Of a stretch of 64,000 nucleotides of DNA, positions 11,117-22,715 are shown in pieces. This DNA comes from Forficula auricularia (taxonomy: Eukaryota > Arthropoda > Insecta > Dermaptera > Forficulidae): NCBI GenBank assembly GCA_024734495.1, contig JALMQS010000099.1, positions 98,993,321 through 99,057,320 on the forward strand, written 5' to 3'. A program made the translations under genes and the position numbers. Positions within the stretch are counted from its first letter, which is position 1, and every line of letters begins with the position of its first letter. The notes under the pieces were generated by a model that saw nothing but the letters and a program-made list of their open reading frames with translations, was not told the DNA's origin and searched no databases.

Positions 11117-11160
11117 CCAGCCAATGAGGAAGTCGAAATAAATCGACGAAACGTCTGGCC
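11117..11160 (+). ncRNA. Hammerhead ribozyme-like motif (FB4 right arm)
   Basis: Stem I GCCA (11120-11123) pairs with TGGC (11156-11159). Stem II is GTCG/CGAC, followed by GAAA, ACGT and cleavage base C. The first core base is changed (ATGAGGA). Comparing the two arms, one keeps the core and the other keeps stem I, so the ancestor had both. Confidence 0.6.
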
Positions 11161-11559
11161 CATTTAATAAAAACTTTGTTTTTAATTTTTTGTCCAATTC
11201 CCTACTATTCCTCTTTTAACAATAACACATATTTCCATATAACTACGATGTCCGATCCACTTATTGGGCTCCTGTATGAGATACAGTCCGATTTTAGGTT
11301 CGTAAATATATATGAGTACAGACCGGTCAAATGCTCAGGACACCAAAAAAACTAGCTCCGAACTAAGTATTACCTGTTTTGAAAACCATTAAAAGATATC
11401 ATTGATAAATTAATTTACAATATTGGGTTATAAAAGTTTTTATTTTACAGTTATTAGGTACTTTATTTAAATTGATTACATGAAATTATTAATTATTAGA
11501 CTTATAAGATTTCACATCTTATCCAAATCACAAGAGATTGTCATCTAGTAGGTTCGAGA

Positions 11560-11680
11560 TAGAATGGATAATTTTATGTTATGGTTGTATTCATCTCCTC
11601 GGGAATCGAACCCGAGTGCCAAAATTATTGATTTGAGACAATAACCTACACAGTGAGGCAAACCCCTGAGACTTATGTAT
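11560..11680 (-). repeat. tRNA-like sequence, SINE-D head
   Basis: Minus strand contains the box B GGTTCGATTCC within CACTCGGGTTCGATTCCCGA. Related heads are seen at 29625, 43210 (decayed) and 49010. The cloverleaf is poor, so this is a SINE head rather than a tRNA gene. Confidence 0.55.
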
Positions 11681-13478
11681 CGTTCTAAATAACATTATAT
11701 ATGCTACTCAAAAATTTAATCGTTATTTTAAAAATTTTGAAGTCTTGAGATTCTAAATTTGAACTCAATACATCTTATTTATATTGTAGCCTTCATCTCT
11801 GTTAAATTCAGATTTCTCCCGAAATGAAATACAAGCCATTTGGTCCATACTGTAATTTGGGATAAATAAAAAAATACTTGGTCATCTTTCATAAAATGAC
11901 AAAAGTTCTTCTTGTGTGATGATTTGAGCCAAAATCTTTCTGTGATATCTCGAGCTGGTAACTAAGTTTTAGATTATATTTCTTTGAGATTTACCATTTC
12001 TGAGTTATTTTTGTTAAGAGCCAGCAGCCAGCCTTATTGGATTCAAAGTAACTCAACACCTCAAATTTTAATTAAAAACCAGAATGCGAATTTCTAGAGC
12101 CGTTCATTTTCATTAGGGCTGTGATTGCCTTTATGACGGAATTCAGATACTCATCATGGGATGCATAATTTCTGATTGAAGGTATAATTCGGGGAATATT
12201 TTTGGAGATTAATAAGGCAACATTTATTCAATTTCCCTAGAGAATATCTTTATGGTAAGTGAAAGTCAGCTTCGTCTTCTCCTATATCAGATGGCCAACC
12301 GAACATAAATTATTCTAAATCTGTAAAAAGGTTTACGCAAATCTAAATCTAATTGTATGACATCTCCTTTTGCACCTTGATACAAATTCGCTTTAGATTT
12401 CGATCTAATTCCGATTTCTCCCGAAATGAAATATGAGCCATTTGGTCCATAGGTCCATCAACTCGGCATAAATTCTATTTCAGGGAATATAAATCCAAGA
12501 GAGAGAGCAAGCACACACAAAGTGAGATAAAATCTACCGGGATTATATGTATAATATTAAGCATTGGTTTTGCCCCCCACGCGGACTCAGAGGCACCAAC
12601 ATAACCTTAATCTATGTCTCAATTTAAAATATATTATTCACCGAGCATTACACAATAAATAACAAGAGAGTGAGGGAGAAAAAAAAACAACAACAAATTT
12701 TTATACAAATAAATATATAGAATGGGATAAAGTATATCTTTAGATTTGGATTAAAGAAGCAGGTCGGCGGCAGAAATCGTTTTTTATGAGAACGACAACA
12801 TTCTCTATCTCTTTTTCCTTTCTTTTTTTTTTTTTATAAATCACAATTCTAACTGTCATTTCTGCTTGTTTACATCGCCCCTTTTTTTATTTTTTTCTTG
12901 CATTCTTTTTTGTTCCTACTCTTGTGTTTTCTGTTTTAACTTGGATTCACAAAAATCTACTTCTTTGTTTGGCTTATTTTATTTATTTATTTATTTATTT
13001 TTTGTTTTGTTTTATTTTATCTATTACAAAAATTGAACTTCATCATAAACAACTGCACGGTTGTACAACATAAATACATCTATATACATTAAAGTTTGGA
13101 AATCTTTTCATTCTAAAAATCTTATATTACCATCCATCAGGTAAACAACCATATCCAAAAGACCTCAATAAAAATTCCATCATTAAAAAAAAATTAAAAA
13201 TTAAAAGTTTTAAAGAAGTTTCGTTTAAATTTATCAAAAAATTAATTAATTAAATAAAAGTTGCAATAGCCTTTATGAACACTTGGGTTGTTCCGAAAAA
13301 AACTGAATTTTTTGCTGAAAAAGTTGCCTATTGTGTAATAAGAAGAAAAACGGCATAAAAAATTAAAATCTGTTAACATCTTCCGCTCGCGCATCGAACT
13401 TTACCTTATGAAAAATTGCAAAAATCACTATATTGTTATAATTTTTTTTCTATTAGTTAAAATTTTTTAAATAATCAC
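11681..13478. other. Intergenic, no gene seen
   Basis: AT-rich, with an (ATTT)n run near 12978-13000 and T-rich tracts near 12820. CCCGAAATGAAAT occurs twice (near 11818 and 12419), a short duplicated phrase. No coding frame was recognised. Confidence 0.5.
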
Positions 13479-13935
13479 ACTAGTACGAAATTTTCTCTGG
13501 AGAGAGATGGACTGGTAGAAATTATATGAAAGTAATGGAAGGCAGCCCAGGGCTAGTGGAGAAAGAAAAAAATCAACACATATACAAATAAGGTGCAATT
13601 TATTGGATTTTTTCTCTTTTCCTTTCAAACCGTCGTTTCAGAGGATTCTTCCCTCCTTCTTTAGGGTTTCAAATGGTCAATGAAGGAAACAAACAAAATG
13701 TTTCCTTCGCCTCTCCACAGCAGAGTTTAAAACTTTCTTCTTCCTTAGCAGAAGCATTAAAATAGAAAAACAATATTAAAAAATTTTCCCCCTGAAGAAG
13801 GAGGGAAGGATCCTCCAAAACGTCGGTTTGAAAGGAAAGGAGGACAAAATCCAATAAATTACACATTATTTGGATATGTGTTAATTTTTTCTTTCTTCAC
13901 TACCCCTGGGCTGCCTTTCATTACTTTTAGTTTAA
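13479..13935. mobile_element. FB2 foldback, copy with both arms
   Basis: The left end has the FB2 tail (ACGAAATTTTCTCTGGAGAG) and then GGAAGGCAGCCC. The right arm ends GGGCTGCCTTTC. Hammerhead-like motifs are at 13625-13672 (minus, core mutated to CTAAAGA) and 13787-13830 (plus, core CTGAAGA at 13792-13798 but CAAA for GAAA). Flanks TAATCACACTAG and TGAGACTAG hint at a diverged duplication. The interior contains the same CTTCCTTCATTGA-type spacer as the other FB2 copies. Confidence 0.75.
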
Positions 13936-16529
13936 ATGAGACTAGTTTTTTATGCTTGTTTTATGGTTCAAACAACCTAAATAAATTAAATTCTGATCAT
14001 AATATACTGTTTTACTTTGATTCATCCGTTTGATGCTCTTTTACTCGGTCTTTTAATCTCAGGATGGATGGTGAGTATAATAAGAAGAAATAATTAAATT
14101 ATTTATTATAAGAGGTATTTTATTACGTTCGCGCAACATCTTAGAAAAATTCTAAAGTATATTATTGATCAGAATTTAATTTATTTAGGTTATTTGAACC
14201 ATAAAACAAGCATAAAATGCTAGCGTGATTATTTTAAAAATTTTAACTAATAGAAAAAAATTACAAAAATATAGAGATTTTTGCAATTTTTCATAAGTTT
14301 AAAGTTCGATGTGCGAGCGAAAGATCTTAACCGATTTTAATTTTTTATGCCGTTTTTCTTCTTATTACAATAGGCAACTTTTCCGGACTAAAGTGTTTTC
14401 GAAAAAAATTTTTCAGTTTTTTCGACCGACCCTAATGTACACTGATCGTCAAAGAAAAAAACGCACCACTTCATATTCAGACTAAGTTTTGTAACTTTTA
14501 TAGATCAGTTATTTACACCAGAAAAATACTTTTATTTACGATAGACAATAGTTGAATTAAATAAATGCAAGGTGAGTTTTACAATTTTATAAATATTTAA
14601 ATATATTTTCTTTTGTTAAAACTATCTTAAAAATCAACTTGTATTTATTTAATTCAACTATTATGATTAAATAATATTTCTTTCGCACCGTAACCATGTT
14701 CCTTAACAATTATTATAATAGAGGACAAACTATAAGAAGGTATTTTAAAATAATAAAACTTTACTTATATTCTTCTTTCAACCGTTTAATTTATTTACAA
14801 ATGTATTAATCAATGCTTTAAAATTTTTTATCTTCCATACAGCCTACATGATTCGAGTATCATTTATTCATCATCAAATACCGTCATAACACATTACTCA
14901 TTTTTTAAATAATTTACATTGTTAAAATTTACTATGATGCGGAAAAATGTATAAATTTTAAGTATTTGTTTTTATGGGTTTGGTAATAAGTAGGTGTAAA
15001 ACAAATTTTATTATTGTGATAATGATGTATTGTGCTCCTCATTGATTTTTTTTAATCTCAAGCAAAATACTATAGGTACAATAGATTTCTTTATCTCCTA
15101 ATTAAAAAAATATAATATCCTCATAATAAAAAATAAAGAAGTTACATTAGGGTCTCCCTGTGAAAAAAATCTTTAAACTCGAAGTGGAAGTAAAATGTGT
15201 TTTAATAAATAAATATACTTTATTTCGAGAGAATATTATTAAACAAAAAGGAGAAATATTTTTCACTAGTTTGAAAAAAAATTGGCTAGCTATAATCCCT
15301 GTGAATATATTCATTGATTTTGAGTAGAAACAAAGTTTAATATCTCAACCAATTACATTTTATTTTAATTCAAAATATGGGTTTAATATATCTATATAAA
15401 AATATTTTTATTAGGGACCTTCCATGTGGTGTGGACCAAATAACCAGAATATATTTTTCTTAAGTGTTTCATTTTCTTTATTCATCAGTAGATTGAGCTT
15501 GATTCATAATTTTTATTCTATATTTATTAAAGGACTTATTTCCCGTCGTCAGAATATAATTTGTAATTTTATTCAATTTCTAGTTAATTTCATTAAAATA
15601 ACAAGGATAAATAAACAGGCACCTCAACGAGGATGTAGGCAGGTAGGTGGTGCTTGTTTAATTTGAAGCCAGGGGTAGGTGAGAGAAAGGGGGTAGCACA
15701 GGGGTTAGCTGACTAGGGGTCTCTTTTTATCGTCATTAACCAAGCGCTTAAATAACTACCAAAACGGACACACGCAAATTAAATTGAAAAAAGAGGAAAA
15801 AATTAGATTTGAGGCGGTCAATAAATTAGAATCAAGAGATAAATTGAATTGTGTACTTGACAGCGTTCACTCGCTAAAAACGTATTTATTTTACGACAAT
15901 TTTTTTTTTTAATTTTTACAAAACTCCACTTGAAATCAATCAAATGATCTATTAAACGAAATGAAAATTTGTTTAGCGATGTTCCCTACAAATTGAAGGT
16001 TCATCAACCCTTTCACCACCTACTTGGCATTTCAATTATCTACCTTTACAAAGAAGCGCTATTTAAAATTAAACAAAAAATTATTAAATTAGATTAAAAA
16101 AAGAATTACCCGTGTTGAACTACAATTAATTTTTTTCAGTATTATCCTCCTATAAAGAATGTTAACTATTGAAATACAATTTCCAACAAAAAAATAACAA
16201 ATTTTGTTCCTTTTTTTGTTTTTATAAATTTAATACAACTCTTTCTCCTTTCAAAGAGAACAAAAGTTTCAAACAAATAGTGACGTCGCCGTTGTACTCA
16301 TTTTTGAAGACGATTCTTTTAGCCGGACTCGTGTTAAATAGTTAATAATTTTAACTTTAATATCAAACAGTGTAAATATATTCACACGAATAGAAACATA
16401 GCTTCGTGTGGAGGCTTTTCAAGTTATGGGATACTGATAGATATTTGGTTTTTTTAATTTAAGAACTTGTCAGTAAGCATATTGAAATCGAATTGTTATA
16501 TAGAAAGCTATATAACAGTTTTTTTAATA
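13936..16529. other. Intergenic, no gene seen
   Basis: AT-rich sequence. Parts of 14200-14400 are an imperfect inverted copy of 13300-13500 around the FB2 element, for example GCCGTTTTTCTTCTTATTACA, with flanking segments about 300 nt from each element end. The FB2 copy therefore sits inside a larger, older inverted repeat. A frame at 15424-15666 has no recognisable domain. Confidence 0.5.
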
Positions 16530-17530
16530 ATGATATTGATACAAGAAAAAGTTGCACCAAGAAGGTACAAACTCTGTAGTCCGTGGTGGACCCTTGTAAC
16601 GTGAAGATAAGGAGAGATTTAGGGATTGGGTAGCAGTCGAAGGTATCTGTGGATGCTGGTCTTGAAATATTGAAGGTTATAAGTTGCTGGAAAGACGGTC
16701 GGGGGAAGAGAGTTCCAGTCTCTAGATGTCATAGGGATAAATGAATTGGCGAATGCGTTTGTTCGATTAGTATCCAGTTTAAGCGCGTAGGGGTGTTGAA
16801 TTTTAGAAAATCGTGTATTTCGCGCAAATGAAGCCTTTGGTGGGATTATCGATTTTATTTCGTCAGAACAAAAGCCATGGTAATATCTATAAAAAAGGGA
16901 AAGGGCGGAGACAGATCTACGATGGGCTAGGGAGTCGAGGGTGTCCGTTAATGTAGGATCGCCTATCAGTCTGATAGCTCGCCTCTGAATTGCATCTAAG
17001 GTATTAAGAGAATGCTTGGAGGCCCCTCTCCACAAATGCGAGCAATATTCAAGACAGGGGCGAATTTGAGCCTTGTATAATATAAGGAGTTGAGTGGGGG
17101 TGAAAAATCGTTTGGTTCGGAAAAGATAGCCAAGCTTACATGCTGCAGCTTTTGCTACTGAGATAATATGGTCATTCCAAGAGAGGTGAGAATCTAAGGT
17201 GACACCTAACATTGATATTTTATTACGGAATTCCAATGAGCTCGAATCAAAGGAAATGTCCGGAAGGTTCCTATCTGCGCGCCTAGAAATTAGGCAGCAT
17301 TGTGTTTTGCCAGTATTAAAGTTTATCAAGTTGTGAGATCCCCATTTTTTAACCATGCTTGCGCGATTGTCTAGTAAGGATTGAGCGTTGTGGAGGGTGC
17401 TATCGTCAGCGTAACAATGTATTGGATTGGAGGGCAGATTTAAAAGGTCATTAATATAGATAATAAAGAGCGTGGGAGAGATGACTGAGCCCTGAGGAAC
17501 TCCAGCATTAGTTGTAATAAATGAGCTGAA
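16530..17530 (-). mobile_element. 5'-truncated non-LTR retrotransposon (LINE-1 family of this window)
   Basis: Contains the C-terminal half of a reverse transcriptase frame followed by a 3' untranslated tail ending near 16530. The tail includes the GTACCTTCTTGGTGCAA and ATCAATATCATTA phrases seen in the other copies. The 5' end is cut within the reverse transcriptase domain near 17515. A second copy is at 35075-36455, and 3' fragments lie at 3040, 61165 and 62480. Confidence 0.9.
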
Positions 17531-17545
17531 ATTAAGCATACACAT
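16619..17545 (-). CDS. Reverse transcriptase C-terminal fragment, Jockey/CR1-like LINE
   Basis: The protein would copy element RNA into DNA at a nicked target. The frame is open for 308 codons. Residues about 14-33 hold NAGVPQGSVISPTLFIIYIN, the palm motif, and the catalytic YADD lies near residue 46, then the thumb region (MLGVTLDSHLSWNDHI) and the C-terminal LEYCSHLWRGA block. The N-terminal part of the domain, including the first catalytic aspartate, and all upstream domains are missing, so the product cannot be active. Compared with 35085-36240 it lacks roughly a dozen residues after NAQSLLDNRA. The first 10 or so residues are flanking sequence. The clade assignment is from motif style only. 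Confidence 0.85.
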   Translation of the reverse strand: MCMLNFSSFITTNAGVPQGSVISPTLFIIYINDLLNLPSNPIHCYADDSTLHNAQSLLDNRASMVKKWGSHNLINFNTGKTQCCLISRRADRNLPDISFDSSSLEFRNKISMLGVTLDSHLSWNDHIISVAKAAACKLGYLFRTKRFFTPTQLLILYKAQIRPCLEYCSHLWRGASKHSLNTLDAIQRRAIRLIGDPTLTDTLDSLAHRRSVSALSLFYRYYHGFCSDEIKSIIPPKASFARNTRFSKIQHPYALKLDTNRTNAFANSFIPMTSRDWNSLPPTVFPATYNLQYFKTSIHRYLRLLPNP

Positions 17546-18449
17546 TTGTATTATTAAAAGATTATATTAAAAAACTAAATTACTAAGCCAAGATTGAACA
17601 TTCTAGCTGTTGGTCGTCAAAAAATTGTTAAAATATTCGAACGTTTATTTATAATTTCTATCCCCTGATTTCCCATTGAAATAAAAAAAGAGCGGATACA
17701 AATTCATAAATTTTTATATTAAAATGTTATTGATTGTGATATTTAGAGAAAAAAAAGCAATTTCGCTTATATTATAATTTCTAAAAGTAATTTTTAGGGG
17801 AATTTTTAATTAGGTAGTTAATTATATTTACAAGCATCAAGTTGAATATTGTTTCACTAATTTTGGCACTAAGGTGATAGTAGGAAACTATAACTATAAT
17901 AGTAGGGTAATGAAACTATCTCTAGGGAAATTAAAGTCTATGATAATTATAGTATTTGCTTTATCAAAGAAGAACATGGAAATAGCAAAATTGGAAAACA
18001 TGTAATAATAATAATAATAAACTATGAATTAACTTTGATTTCCAGAATATTACACTCGCCTTCTATTAAAATGGATTCAATTTTAACAAAAGGACAGAAA
18101 AAGTGATTCAAATAAAATAGACTGTTAATTAGGAACAATCTACTTTACCAGAGGATATTTAGATATATTAAATAATACAGATAGCACAGTGAAAATTCAA
18201 TAAAAGGGGTATGTAGGTATATAATACAGAGAGGAAATTTTAATTAAATCGATTGGTAAGTTCTTTGAGTGGATCAAATTAGATGGGGATGGGAAACGGC
18301 GAGCACCAAGAGCAGGAATTGGGATAATCATTTGAACTGTTTTTATCGGTGAATTTTTTAATAAAAAAATTAAAATCTAAATCAGAATTTAGATTTTTAG
18401 CCGATATTTGCTGTTTTCTATTGGACAGTTGATTTAACTGTTATAACTG
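17546..18449. other. Intergenic, no gene seen
   Basis: AT-rich. A short (ATA)n run lies near 18003. No coding frame or paired repeat was recognised. Confidence 0.5.
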
Positions 18450-18488
18450 AAAAAGAAAAAGAAAGAAAGAAAGAAAGAAAGAAAGAGA
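18450..18488 (+). repeat. (GAAA)n microsatellite
   Basis: A run of GAAA units with a few imperfect units at its start. Confidence 0.9.
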
Positions 18489-18514
18489 GTACCAAATAAA
18501 ACCGGTCCATAAAA

Positions 18515-18682
18515 AGAAATCAATGAGGTTGTCCTATGCTTGATGCAAATAAACATACACACACATCAGTCTTTTTAATTAGAAATATTTTATCTGTCAC
18601 CCATGGGGTCAACCACTCTTTTGTATAGAGAAAATTCCTTTCGTTGTCTATGCAAGCTATTATAGTCTCAACAAATAAATTA
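18515..18682. repeat. FB1 fragment, rearranged
   Basis: GAGGTTGTCCTATGCTTGATG and ATAAACATACACAC match the outer part of the FB1 arm. ATTATAGTCTC-AACAAATAAAT near 18660 matches the sequence next to the FB1 hammerhead. The middle has been deleted and reshuffled, and no intact ribozyme motif remains. Confidence 0.65.
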
Positions 18683-18786
18683 TAAATATATAGAATATGC
18701 CCCCTGGACTCCGTACTGGGTTTTAAAATAATAATTTAAATTTCCTAATTTTAATAAATTTTATTTGTCATGAACTATTAGGGGTT

Positions 18787-18970
18787 AAGGGAGAATGGTG
18801 TACGTTCTTGATGAAATATATTTAAATAAAGTAAGGAAAATTTAAAAAACTTTTAAAAAATTTAAAAAATACAAAATTCTAGGTCGATTTCACAAAAATA
18901 AAAGACAAGATGCTTGTTAGCATGACTCATTTTTTAAAAAAATTTTAAAGTTTTTAAATTTTCTTTATTT
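18787..18970. repeat. Dispersed repeat shared with 24.4 and 24.8 kb
   Basis: GTTAAGGGAGAATGGTGTA also occurs at 24396, and the ATTCTAGGT..AAAGACAAGATG block recurs at 24780-24815 and, inverted, at 25055-25095. It is the arm of a foldback family whose two-armed copy is at 24725-25135. Confidence 0.6.
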
Positions 18971-19803
18971 TAACTAATAGGTGGTTTAAAATTAAAAAAA
19001 AATCACGTCGTCGTCGTCGGGCAAGCAGATTATAATAAGTAATAGATCAATACTCCAAAATAACGATTTTATGCAATTATCCCAAAATATAGCTACCTTT
19101 TAAAAACATATTCTAAAAGGCCCAAAATGATGTAATTTTTAAAGTTACTTGATTTTCTTTTGACTGTCACTTAGCAAACAAAATATGCAATAACATAAAA
19201 ATTCGGTCTCTGTATATTAGAAAATTCTTTGGATATCAAAATCGTTCTTATTTATAATTGATAAGCAGAAGATAACGTTTTTGTAGAATTTTCTTCATAA
19301 TTTTAAGTTTAGGGATTTTGTAGTATTAGTAGTAGGTATATAATTTGCCAAATTATTAAAATTTACGTACCGAGACTTTTGTTTTCCATTGTTATTTCTT
19401 CTATTTTCATATTGGTTTTTTTTTTTTTTTTATTTGTTTTTTTTATTTGGCTCAGTTTACATACACAGTTTACATATATTTGGCTCAGTTTACATGCACA
19501 GTTTACATATATATTAATACATATTGAACCTTAACAATATTTATCAATTAAAATTTGAATCAAAATTCAAATCATGAACACAACTATATGTATTATATTA
19601 AAATGAAATAAAATAAAATTTAACCCTCTGTAAGATTAATCTTGAGTCGAGGGTTAAATTTTAAGATAAATTAACTGAGAAATTCAAAAACATAAATTTA
19701 ATAAATTACTTTAAATTAAAGATATAAAAGAACAAAGACAAAATAAAAAGTAAAACAACATAAAGTAAAGTAAATCAAAATAAAATAAAATCGTCATACA
19801 AAT

Positions 19804-20684
19804 TCACATTCTTAGAAAGCCAGAATTAATTAAAAAACTCTTTATATGTCTAACATTTCTAAATTGATCATAATTATATCTATACTTTATTGCCATTCTC
19901 AGGCCAACAATTTGAGCATGTCTCGAGTATAATTCAGTTTTAATCCTGGGCAAAATTATATTTGTTCTGCTAGATATACGTGTGGGGTAATAATGCAAAT
20001 TGTAATTTGTACAATTTATTCTATATAAATGAATACAAGCATTCAATAGGAATAATTGTTTTAAATTCAGTACCCTAAACTCATCATATAACGCCAGCGT
20101 GGCAAATCTTGGATGCTTTTTTAGTATAATCTTAATAACAATATTCTGAGCAACAGAAAGACCCCTTAAAATGAATTCACTTGTATTCCCCCAGACCAAA
20201 ATCCCATACAACAGCAAAGACTGACACAAGGAGAAGTAGACCATTCTTAGAACTTCATAACTAAGAATGCCTCTCAGAATCTTAAATTTATAAAAGAGTT
20301 TTCTGATACTGCTAGTCAATTTCAAAATATGTGTCTTGAAGCTCATTTTGGAATCGAAAATAATTCCCAGATATTTACATTCATTTACAAACTTCAAGAC
20401 TTGGCATGAACATTCCTGAGAGACAGTACAATTGATAGAGTGGAGAGTGATGTGAGGTGTGCTCTTGGAGGAGCACTTTCTCTCACCATTCGAGAAGGAA
20501 ACCAATGAAGTTTTTTGAATGTTTATAGAAAGAAAATTGGTATTAAGATATTTCTTAACCAATCTAAAATCATCAGAAACAGTTTTTGTCAAGTTATTAA
20601 AACAGTCGCCCGAAAAGATAAAGGCAGTGTCATCTGCAAAACAAAAGGGTAATCCATTAGTCTTAATAGAAAAAATATTATCTA
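19804..20684 (-). pseudogene. LINE-2 reverse transcriptase, 3' half
   Basis: From the 5' side (20684 downward) the minus strand encodes the catalytic FADDTAFIF box near 20635-20610, then SDDFRLVKKYLNTNFLSIN, a thumb-like KYLGIIFDSKMSFKTHI and the C-terminal LLLYGILVWGN block, ending at 19804. The frame is open right up to the Helitron junction. It would be the second half of the polymerase domain plus the C-terminal region. The segment cannot act alone, because the first half is separated by 2 kb and broken by frameshifts. Confidence 0.85.
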
Positions 20685-21057
20685 TATATATAAAATCCTT
20701 TGTGTGTATGTACGCGATCGACGCACTCCTAAACCACTGAACGTATCGAAACCATATTCACACCATATATTTGCGTTAGTGCTCGCGATGGTTTATCTAA
20801 ATTTTGAGCCAAATCGGTTTGATTTTATTTTTTATTTTTTTATTTAATTGATTGACAGATAATATCTATAGAAATAGAGCTTCTAAAATGGCCAAGCAAA
20901 CAATACATTATCCCTGCCCTGAAAGGTCAGGTCTTAAACAATGAAACCCCTCTTAACAAAAGAAAGGGGAATACAGGTAGTCAGGTCAAAATTTCAGAAA
21001 CTTTTTTTTTTTTTAAGATAATAAAATCTATTTTGAATACAGACATAATTTGTTAAT

Positions 21058-21064
<7 letters not shown>

Positions 21065-21114
<50 letters not shown>
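21065..21114 (+). repeat. (TA)n microsatellite
   Basis: About 25 TA units in a row, just before the second copy of the Helitron left end. Confidence 0.95.
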
Positions 21115-21116
<2 letters not shown>

Positions 21117-21599
21117 CCTTAGTATGTATGTGCGTGATCGACCCATGCCTAAACCACTGAACGTATCGAAACCATAATCACACCATATGTTTGTTTAGTG
21201 CTCCAGATGGTTTATCTAAATTTTGGGCCAAATCGGTTTGATTTGATTTCACACGATTTTACATAATTAAATTAATTATTCTCAGGTAGAATGCCAATTG
21301 GGGTTTTAAAAAAGGTTTATCTTTTCTTTTGTACCCAGGCAGACAATGGGTGTGGGTTAATTCATTGTTCTCAAAGGCCTTGAAGAAGTATTATGATTAT
21401 ATTATAGATATATTTTGTTTTCCCTAAACTTTAGAATTAAACTGTTTCACAGAAATACACCATTCTCTCTTAAGTAAAAAGAAAAATTTATATTTTTAAA
21501 TGTGATTATTTTATTGTTATTAGTTGGCTAACCTGAGCCTGTCGGAAAGAAACATTCCAAATCTTAATCAATGTTTCTTATTATAAATACATTTCCCAG

Positions 21600-22320
21600 T
21601 ATCTCAGTGCATTACATACAACGAATCATGGTGCATGCCTAGCATTACGATTGTTAGAAGAAGATTGCATTGGGATACAACTCTTGCCGATGCTGCTCTC
21701 GGTTCATCGCCACATCAAATACGATGTTTGTTTGCCATTTTATTGACAACGTGTTTTCCAACTAACCCGCCTAAATTATGGGGAAAATATAAGGCTTCAA
21801 TGAGTGAAGATGTATTACATGCTCTACGTAGAATTCGAGGAGATCCAGATATAAATTTCTCGCCAGAAATATATAATGAATCTTTGATTAAGTTGGAAGA
21901 TTTATGCATGATCATTTCGAATCAACCACTAATTAAATTAGGGATGCCATCAGCTAATCGGCCAGTAAGTGATTTATTTAATCGCGATATGCAACGTGAA
22001 CAATCGTACAATGTTGATGGTTTAAATGCATATGTTCAAGCAAATGAACCAAAATTGTTACCAGAACAAAAATTACTTTATGATAAAATTATGCATGCAG
22101 TCGCTGCTCAAGAAGATGGTTTCTTTTTTTGGATGCACCAGGTGGAACAGGGAAACATTTTTAATTTCGCTCATATTGGCACAAATGACATCATCTGGAA
22201 TTGCTGCCACTTTATTAGACGGAGGAAAAACAGCACATTCAACACTAAAATTATTATTGAACATTCAAACAAATGAAAATGCTGTATGTAACATTAAAAA
22301 GAAATTTTGGAACTGTACAT
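21600..22320 (+). pseudogene. Helitron helicase (PIF1-like) fragment with frameshifts
   Basis: In active Helitrons this C-terminal domain of the Rep/helicase protein unwinds DNA during rolling-circle transposition. Residues readable here are HGACLALRLLEED (about 21631-21665), then after a frameshift HWDTTLADAALGSSPHQIR and FAILLTTCFPTNPPKLW (from 21670), then LLPEQKLLYDKIMHA at 22060. The Walker A loop, normally APGGTGKTF, is split: APGGTGK is in one frame at about 22135-22155 and TFLISLILAQ in another, followed by TSSGIAATLLDGG. Three frameshifts and the missing replication initiator and later helicase motifs show it is dead. Confidence 0.85.
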
Positions 22321-22678
22321 AAATCAAAATTCATTCATGTATAAGAAAATATTAGAAAGAGTAAATCTATGCTTCGTCGTTGAATTATTTAACCTATAAT
22401 CTTCAAACTAACGTAAGAGAGAAAAAGAGAATGAAATGAAAAGAGAGAGAGGAATACTAGAAGTTTCACTTCCGTCGTGCGTAAGCTTGACACACTCAGA
22501 ATTTTTTATTTTGCTTTCGCAATGAGTTAGATTATTTCTTGAAGCTGATTTTTAATTAATAAAATACGAGTATATTTAATTAAAATACAGTTGAACAAAA
22601 TTATATTGCAAACAAACTTTTGGCCGTCTCGAGACGCTGCCCGCCAGGGCCACCTGCCCGGAGGGCCAAGGTGCAGAT

Positions 22679-22697
22679 GGCGTGCCGGAGGCACGCC
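22679..22697 (+). repeat. Helitron 3'-end hairpin
   Basis: GGCGTGCC, loop GGA, GGCACGCC: a perfect 8-bp stem close to the right end of the Helitron, where family members carry a terminator hairpin. The surrounding 22620-22700 is far richer in G+C than its neighbourhood. Confidence 0.8.
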
Positions 22698-22715
22698 TGA
22701 CGCAGCTTGTTTATA

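Larger units (their letters stand above)
10710..11218. mobile_element. FB4 foldback with paired hammerhead motifs
   Basis: The arms (about 10736-10940 and 11018-11218) are reverse complements with few mismatches around a 77-nt spacer. Flanks ACAATAACAAATGTTTC (10691-10707) and ACAATAACACATATTTC (11219-11235) agree at 15 of 17 positions, a long target-site duplication. A one-sided tail of about 26 nt precedes the left arm. Hammerhead-like motifs point outward in both arms. The frame at 10728-10913 is not a gene. Confidence 0.8.
20685..22715 (+). mobile_element. Helitron (Helentron-like) inserted in LINE-2
   Basis: The left end has the arthropod Helitron-like start TATATATAAAATCC..TGTATGT followed by CGATCGACGCACTCC and ACCACTGAACGTATCGAAAC. 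The element carries a broken PIF1-type helicase frame and ends in a GC-rich stretch with a perfect hairpin at 22679-22697. The edges are known closely because joining ..IHFIY (minus strand, 22716) to IDNIFSIK (20684) restores the LINE frame. No target-site duplication can be told apart from the shared TATATA. A second copy of the left end lies at about 21100-21260. Confidence 0.85.

Noticed and set aside
22026..22322. Second plus-strand frame overlapping the helicase
   Set aside because: Not a separate gene: it is the continuation of the same helicase after a frameshift.
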